From Brachynemurus nebulosus (lineage: Eukaryota; Arthropoda; Insecta; Neuroptera; Myrmeleontidae), in NCBI GenBank assembly GCA_035578155.1, contig JAPWDM010000020.1, positions 8,056,269-8,120,268 of the forward strand: a stretch of 64,000 bases of DNA. The letters run 5' to 3'. Positions 58,301 through 64,000 of the stretch are shown piece after piece. The position numbers and the translations under genes are program-made. Numbering within the stretch: the stretch's first letter is position 1; every line of letters begins with the position of its first letter. Below the pieces are notes generated by a model, which was given only the letters and a program-made list of their open reading frames with translations, was not told where the DNA came from and made no database searches.

Positions 58301-59517
58301 ACATGATATATTATGTTTCAATTCAATAAAATTTTTTCTGCGAGGAAATTCGAGGAAAACAGGTCATTTACACGAGGTGCCCTCTTTAACACATTTGAAC
58401 GTAACAAAGACAATTCACAGCTTTTTTTGAAACTAGTAGAGAAAATCGTACATGTAACTTGGAGAAAAAGTGACGTTATCTCTCTTCAGAAATAAGTGCC
58501 TTTTCCTTGTATTGAATAGTAAAAGAGGGAGTATGAAAATAGGCAGTTTTTGCCCCATTAGCGGCAAGTAAAAAAATGATTGGTAATTAGAGTTCTCGGT
58601 CTACAAAATTCAAAAATTTCAGTTAATAACATTTTACATGAAAGGAACATTTTAAAAATTGAAGACGTTAATGGATGAAGGTGTTATGTAACATTTTTTC
58701 AAAGAGTCATTTTTTGAAAAATTTTGGAATACCCTATACCCTATGTCAGCAAAAATTTTTGGAAGGTATTGTCCAGGTAAATATATATTTTCCAGATGCT
58801 AGGCGTAACCAAAATACCAAATAATTAGAGTAACATGCGAGCAACAGCCTACGACACGTTATCTCACTTTACATCCACAAAAATGAGCTAATATCGCCTA
58901 AACACCTGATAAGTGTTAATCTGATTTTAAAATGTTCCCTTCACTTAAAATGTTTTTAAATGATATTTTTGAATTCTGTAAGCTGAGAACTTTACCTTTT
59001 ATATTCCCTCCTTTCATTCACAAATGAAAATATAGCGCTTTCTGTCCTTGACATTTTACATGAAGGGAACGTTTTAAAAATTGAAGACGTGAGTGAATGA
59101 AGGTGTTATGTAACATTTTTTCAAAGAGTCACTTTTTGCAAAATTTTGGAATACCCTATGCTGACGTATCATATAATTTGGTTTCATTACGCCTAATAGT
59201 TATGTAGAAATTCAATAATAAACGCATGCCATTGCATAGGAAGTATATGTAAATAAAAACTTTCAAACGCTTTTACTGTAAAATAGTTAACACTGTAATA
59301 TAATTAATTACCAGCTATTTGTGCCCAGTTGAGAATTATTACATTTAGATCCTCTGAATTTAAGAATTCATCTTTTAGAACTTGACACGTATCTGATGTT
59401 CCACTTGATAACCATCCGTGAATTATTAATTTTGTGGGTTTATTAATATCGTAAAACGAATTTGCAAAATTATCCTCGTTATCCAATTCCATGATATAAG
59501 CATCATGGAGATTTTTC
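52513..59517 (-). CDS. Pancreatic-lipase-family secreted lipase, 5' exon(s) outside or unseen
   Basis: Four exons: 59517-59312, 57456-57268, 53003-52803, 52742-52513, every junction phase 1 with AG/GT sites. About 274 residues. Visible in order: [11 protein letters not shown] (oxyanion-hole strand), [25 protein letters not shown] with the nucleophile Ser in [17 protein letters not shown] with the catalytic Asp, and [15 protein letters not shown] with the catalytic His, so the whole Ser-Asp-His triad is present. The lid between the last two cysteines is very short, as in phospholipase A1-like insect lipases. The family hydrolyses acyl esters of lipids outside the cell. The signal peptide exon was not found. 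Convergent to the Tigger gene, with about 425 bases between the ends. A large intron carries transposons, but no exon is damaged. Confidence 0.88.
52803..53003 (-). CDS. Lipase exon with the catalytic Asp
   Basis: Acceptor TTTCTCTTAG, donor GTAACAAG. Encodes [35 protein letters not shown] and [16 protein letters not shown]. Confidence 0.9.
53655..53780 (-). repeat. Repeat family F3 copy next to (TA)n
   Basis: CCTGAGCCCGGGACTATGGT, GAAACCGAAACTGAGG and TTCACTAAAATTTG then TA tract, as at 12414-12545. Lies in a lipase intron. Confidence 0.7.
53781..53862. repeat. (TA)n tract, left of an inserted element
   Basis: About 82 bases; the tract continues at 55305 after the insertion. Confidence 0.95.
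53863..55304. mobile_element. Inverted-repeat DNA element inserted in a (TA)n tract
   Basis: The arms 53863-54038 and 55131-55304 (about 175 bases) start ACCGTGTGAGTTTT and share GAGTTGCCAT, AAGAGCTGTAGATATCGACG and GCAACCGATTGCTATAGTCA. TA tracts flank both ends, so it entered, or duplicated, a TA target inside a microsatellite. The 1.1-kb centre is AT-rich and has no coding sequence. Confidence 0.85.
55305..55379. repeat. (TA)n tract, right of the inserted element
   Basis: About 75 bases of TA repeat, probably the other half of the 53781-53862 tract. Confidence 0.95.
55380..56734. other. Non-coding intronic sequence, T-rich
   Basis: Contains long A and T runs (56200-56290) and overlapping short frames on both strands with no domain. 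Likely decayed repeat sequence. Confidence 0.4.
56735..57020. repeat. Tandem repeat of about 120-bp units in a lipase intron
   Basis: Two full and one partial unit, each with TATATGAGATCCGCCAGG-like and CAATCGATTTTAAAAATTT-like phrases. The first phrase also occurs inverted near 30725. Confidence 0.7.
57268..57456 (-). CDS. Lipase exon with the GHSLG nucleophile
   Basis: Acceptor TTGAATTTAG, donor GTAAATAA. Encodes [43 protein letters not shown] and ISRITG. Confidence 0.9.
57457..59311 (-). other. Lipase intron with a separated direct repeat
   Basis: A phrase of about 117 bases at 58629-58746 recurs at 59049-59164 (TTTACATGAAGGGAACRTTT, AAAAATTGAAGACGT, GTTATGTAACATTTTTTCAA) and partly inverted near 58930. 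No second gene is supported. Confidence 0.55.
59312..59517 (-). CDS. Lipase exon, N-terminal visible part
   Basis: Preceded on the minus strand by acceptor TTTATCTAACAG and followed by donor GTAATTAA. Encodes [20 protein letters not shown], then [15 protein letters not shown] and [14 protein letters not shown]. An upstream exon must supply the first base of its first codon and the secretion signal. Confidence 0.85.
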
Positions 59518-59665
59518 CTGTTAGATAAAGATTTAAATATTTATAAATACAATCAGCTTTTATTACAAAATTGAATTATTACCAAATAATATGTAGGTAT
59601 ATTAAATTGAAAATACTTCGATATAAGTACCATATTGAACGGATATTCAGCTATTAAAGAGTAAT

Positions 59666-60988
<1,323 letters not shown>

Positions 60989-61319
60989 TAATTACTGCTC
61001 TTATATAACTAATAAAAATATCTAAGTGTTATACCGGTTGAAATTTTATGCAAACAAACGTTTCATATGTTTAAAACTTGTGCCGATAAACTGGCTGAAC
61101 TACTCCGGTACCAAGAGAACCTATCATTCATTTCAAAAAATTAATTGTTTACAAACTTTTCTATAGAAGCGATTCGGTTACTTTTCTTTGTAAAACGAAC
61201 CATTTCCGAAATAAATATTTAAGTGCCTGAAATTCATAATTTTATTCAGACAGATACAAAAAATTTGAAAAAATTAAAGTACCTAGTATTCCTTTACAAA
61301 AACTTTCAATTGTAACATT

Positions 61320-61409
61320 TGTAACACGCGGGTAATTAATAGCAACAATGAAATGCTTGCAACAAATAACAAGCATTTTATTTTTGCTATTAATTACCCG
61401 CGTGTTACA
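61320..61409. repeat. Hairpin element, 40-base arms
   Basis: TGTAACACGCGGGTAATTAA and onward to AATGCTTG pairs with CAAGCATT...TTAATTACCCGCGTGTTACA with few mismatches; loop about 10 bases. Confidence 0.8.
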
Positions 61410-61517
61410 CAATTAAAATTGTTTTCGAAAATTTGAATCTCTAACTTCAGAATTTGAAGCAGAATCGAATACATTATTATCGTTGGTTATTTAAGAAAAA
61501 GATAGTTGCGATTAATC

Positions 61518-61590
61518 GCTCATTATAGCTCAGTGGTAAAAATATCGGCTAGTTTAACTAGCGTTGAATTTAAGCCTTAGTCACTTTGTT
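61518..61590 (+). other. tRNA-like sequence, degenerate
   Basis: CATTATAGCTCAGTGGTAAA looks like the 5' part and A box of a tRNA, followed by a CTAGTTTAACTAG anticodon-arm-like hairpin and GCGTTGAATTTAAGCC in place of a B box. Key B-box bases are wrong, so this is at best a tRNA pseudogene or SINE head. Confidence 0.4.
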
Positions 61591-61896
61591 TATTTATTTA
61601 ATTTTTTGAATTATTTTGTTTATATAATTCACTGATTAAATAAATTTATCTATAATATGATTTAGTTTAAATAAATTTCTTCTATAACAATTTTGGTGTA
61701 ACAACCGTAATAACTCTCTAAATAATTTGGTGATTAAAATTATACATATTTGTTGTTAAGATATTGAAACTATGAGAAATGGAATAAAAGTTTACAATGA
61801 CGAAAAGTTGCTGTTTAAAAGAGCTATTTATTCCTGTGGGTTAAGTCATGGCTGGGTTAACAAAAGGATTAGGGAGGACAAAATCAGTGTAAATGT

Positions 61897-63242
61897 ACCG
61901 GTGTGAACCTAGCGCCCGACTTTCGAAAATTTAAAAATAAATAATACAGCTCGTTTGTACTTAGTTTGTACCCGTTTGTACCGCAATTTATTTTGTTTGT
62001 ACCTCGAAGGGTAAACATCAAGAAAAATTTAAAAAATGACCAACTTTTAGACATTTTAATTTTATTAGTGCCATTTGACAGAGATTCGTTTGTAACCTTT
62101 TGTACCTCTTTTCATTTCGTTTGTACCTCAGAGGATTCGGAGATACACGGTACTCGAAATTCTAGCTACAAATAACTTGGATTTTTTTAAGGTATTTAAA
62201 TTTTGAACACAGCATTCGATAGAAATTCGTTTATACCCGTTTGTACCTCTTTTCGTTTGCATTTCGGAGATACACGGTATTCGAAAAATTCTAGATAGAA
62301 CCAACGTTGTTGTTTTTAGAGATATCCAATATTTGAGAAGAACATTCCATAGAGATTCGTTCGTAGGCATTCGAACCACTTTTCACTTATACCCAAGAAA
62401 GTTCAAAGACACACGGTACTCGAAATTCTAGGGAGGGCAAACTTTGTTGTTTATAGATATATTCAAAATATGAAAACGGCATTGAAGAGAGATTCGATTG
62501 TACACGTTTGTATCTTTTTTTCTTCCGTTTGTGCCTCAAAGGGTTCGGAGATACATGGTGTTCGAAACATTCTAGGTCAAATTAAATTTGTGTATTTAGA
62601 GACATTAAAAATTTTGAGACGACATTTAACAGAGATTCGTTTGGACACCTTTGGACCTTTTTTCATTTCGTCTGTACCTCAATGGGTTCGGGAATACATG
62701 GCATTCGAAAGGCTTTAGGTCGAATTAAATTTTTGTTTTTAGAGACATTGAAAATTGGAAGACGTCATTTAACAGAGATTCGTTTGTACACGTTTGTACT
62801 TTTTTCATTTTGTTTGTACCTCAAAGGGTTCGGAAATACATAGTATTCGAAAGGTTCTAGGTCGAATTAAATTTGTGTTTTTAGAGACATTAAAAATTTG
62901 AATGTGGCATTTTATAGAGATTCGTATGTAAGTACTCGTTTGTACCTCAATGGCTTCGGAGATACATGATATTCGAAACGTTCTAGGTCGAATTAAATTT
63001 GTGTTTTTAGAGACATTATAAATTTGAAGACGGCATTTAAAAGAGATTGGTTTGGAATGTTCTTCTCAAATGTTGGATATCTCTAAGGTACAAACAAAAT
63101 AAAATGCGGTACAAACGGGTACAATGGGTAATTTGAAGTACAAACAAAATATAATGCGGTACAGACGGGTACAAACGAAGTACGAACGAGCTATATTATT
63201 TATTTTTAAATTTTCGAAAGTCGGGCGCTAGGTTCACACCGG
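61897..63242. mobile_element. Inverted-repeat element with internal 140-bp tandem array
   Basis: Ends ACCGGTGTGAACCTAGCGCC, about 115-bp inverted arms (61897-62012 and 63128-63242) that include GCCCGACTTTCGAAAATTT and repeated GTTTGTACC phrases. Between them run about eight tandem units. No protein coded; short frames across the units are repeats of one another. Confidence 0.85.
61985..63070. repeat. Tandem array, about 140-bp units
   Basis: Unit phrases in order: GAGATTCGTTTGTAC, TTTTCATTTCGTTTGTACCT, CAAAGGGTTCGGAGATACA, GGTATTCGAAA, TTCTAGGTCGAATTAAATTT, TTTTTAGAGACATTAAAAAT, GACGGCATTTAACA. Units near the start are more diverged than those at 62520-63050. Confidence 0.85.
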
Positions 63243-63329
63243 TGTAAATATTCATGTATCGAAAGCAGATTCTAAGGGATACAAAATCGTTATTCGTGTA
63301 TCAAAGGGATACAAAATATTCGTAGGCGA

Positions 63330-63520
63330 ATCAAACCGCAGTGATTCGTTTGTACGTCTGTATTTTTTTTATTTGGTTTGTACCTCAAAGCCTTCGGGAA
63401 TACGTGGTATTCGAATCATTCTAAGTCGAATTAAATTTGTGTTTTTAGAGACATTAAAAATTTTAAGACGCCATTTAACAGAGATTTGTTTGTACACGTT
63501 TGTACATTTTTTCTTTTCAA
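63330..63520. repeat. Further unit of the 140-bp repeat outside the element
   Basis: One and a part units (TTGGTTTGTACCTCAAAGCC, TTAGAGACATTAAAAATT) lie past the right arm. Confidence 0.75.
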
Positions 63521-64000
63521 TTCAATATGGTTTTATAGGGATAATGTAATAATTTGAAATTTTTTAACCTAAGTTCCCAAATATTTTACTAATTTATTAT
63601 AGGAGATGAAGGATTAAAAATAATAATTCAACATTCTTCCGTAGAATAAATTGTTTCTTTATTTTTTCTTTTTTCCAAAAATTTTTCGGTATCGTTTATA
63701 CCTTCTTCAGTGGCAATTAATTTTCCATAGTTTGTTCTCAAACCATATTTTTTGGTACAACCAGATGACTAGTGTTTTTACAGTTTAGAAAGATAATCTC
63801 TACCAAAACCGAAATCATTATGTCAAGTATTTTATAACATTCATTTCATAAGAAATTTGTCAATTAATTCATGTCCGATCCTTAATTTAAAACAATCAAG
63901 TTAATCCCGTCTATTCAAAATCAAAAGTTCAAAACTTATTTATGAATAAAAATGGTAAAAATACTTAATTCTAATTCTACACTGGTTGTATAGTTTAAAG
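63521..64000. other. Non-coding end of window
   Basis: Includes, at about 63690-63715, the inverse of CCACTGAAGAAGGTATAAAC followed by GATACCGAAAAATTTTTGG, a phrase resembling the CTGATGA...GAAAC block of family F8. Nothing else seen. Confidence 0.4.

Noticed and set aside
61518..61590. Functional tRNA gene
   Set aside because: B box lacks the GGTTCGA core and acceptor arms do not pair; at most a pseudogene.

Overview
This window looks like a repeat-dense, AT-rich stretch of an arthropod, most likely insect, nuclear genome. The evidence is spliced genes with GT/AG introns, long (TA)n arrays, arthropod-type Tc1, Tigger, THAP/DDE, I-clade and gypsy-like elements, and no operon-like packing. 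The species cannot be named from sequence alone. Only one locus looks like an ordinary host gene: a pancreatic-lipase-family gene on the minus strand, with four exons in the window (52513-59517) all joined at phase 1 and its 5' exon(s) missing. One other intact long reading frame, a 507-residue Tigger/pogo-type transposase (50565-52088), lies tail-to-tail with it. Everything else that codes is broken transposon or transposon-like sequence.

Layout, left to right. 0.2-3.5 kb: decayed I-clade non-LTR retrotransposon. 4.3-8.5 kb: a repeat-family copy containing a perfect 132-bp-arm hairpin, a long (TA)n tract and a recent gag-only LTR element with 5-bp target duplication; a simpler copy of the family is at 28.3-30.0 kb and an end fragment at 43.5-43.7 kb. 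8.9-9.9 kb: fold-back element with about 400-bp arms. 14.1-16.4 kb: 5'-truncated gypsy-like element (RNase H, integrase, probable 3' LTR). 17.0-18.6 kb: a hairpin MITE and a Tc1 remnant. 18.7-23.6 kb: two inverted arms of about 600 bp enclosing a TA-flanked Tc1-like element (ends ACGTAAAA) with a broken transposase, plus two MITEs. 24.9-28.2 kb: two elements whose terminal motif is scattered through their interiors, a tRNA-derived SINE and a small MITE. 30-33 kb: minisatellites. 33.2-39.1 kb: a decayed two-gene transposon of ISL2EU type, with a THAP-DDE transposase facing a SWIM/YqaJ exonuclease gene; the second gene is split by a 1.6-kb palindrome with a 13-bp target duplication, itself hit by a MITE.

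39-50 kb: another motif-rich element, a second ACGTAAAA-ended element (40.3-43.2 kb), a decayed gene of a dispersed arthropod family (44.7-45.3 kb), and a terminal-inverted-repeat element carrying a head-to-head array of about 105-bp units with heat-shock-element-like cores (46.8-47.9 kb). 49.7-52.4 kb: the Tigger element. 52.5-59.5 kb: lipase gene, with a 1.4-kb inverted-repeat element sitting inside a (TA)n tract of its largest intron. 59.7-63.5 kb: inverted-repeat elements, one carrying about eight tandem units of about 140 bp rich in GTTTGTAC.

No cooperating gene cluster is visible. The recurrent theme is nested, TA-targeted DNA transposons, several of which repeat their own terminal motif internally, and (TA)n tracts lying at or just inside transposon ends. 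Recognition of families is from motifs read by eye; no database search was run.
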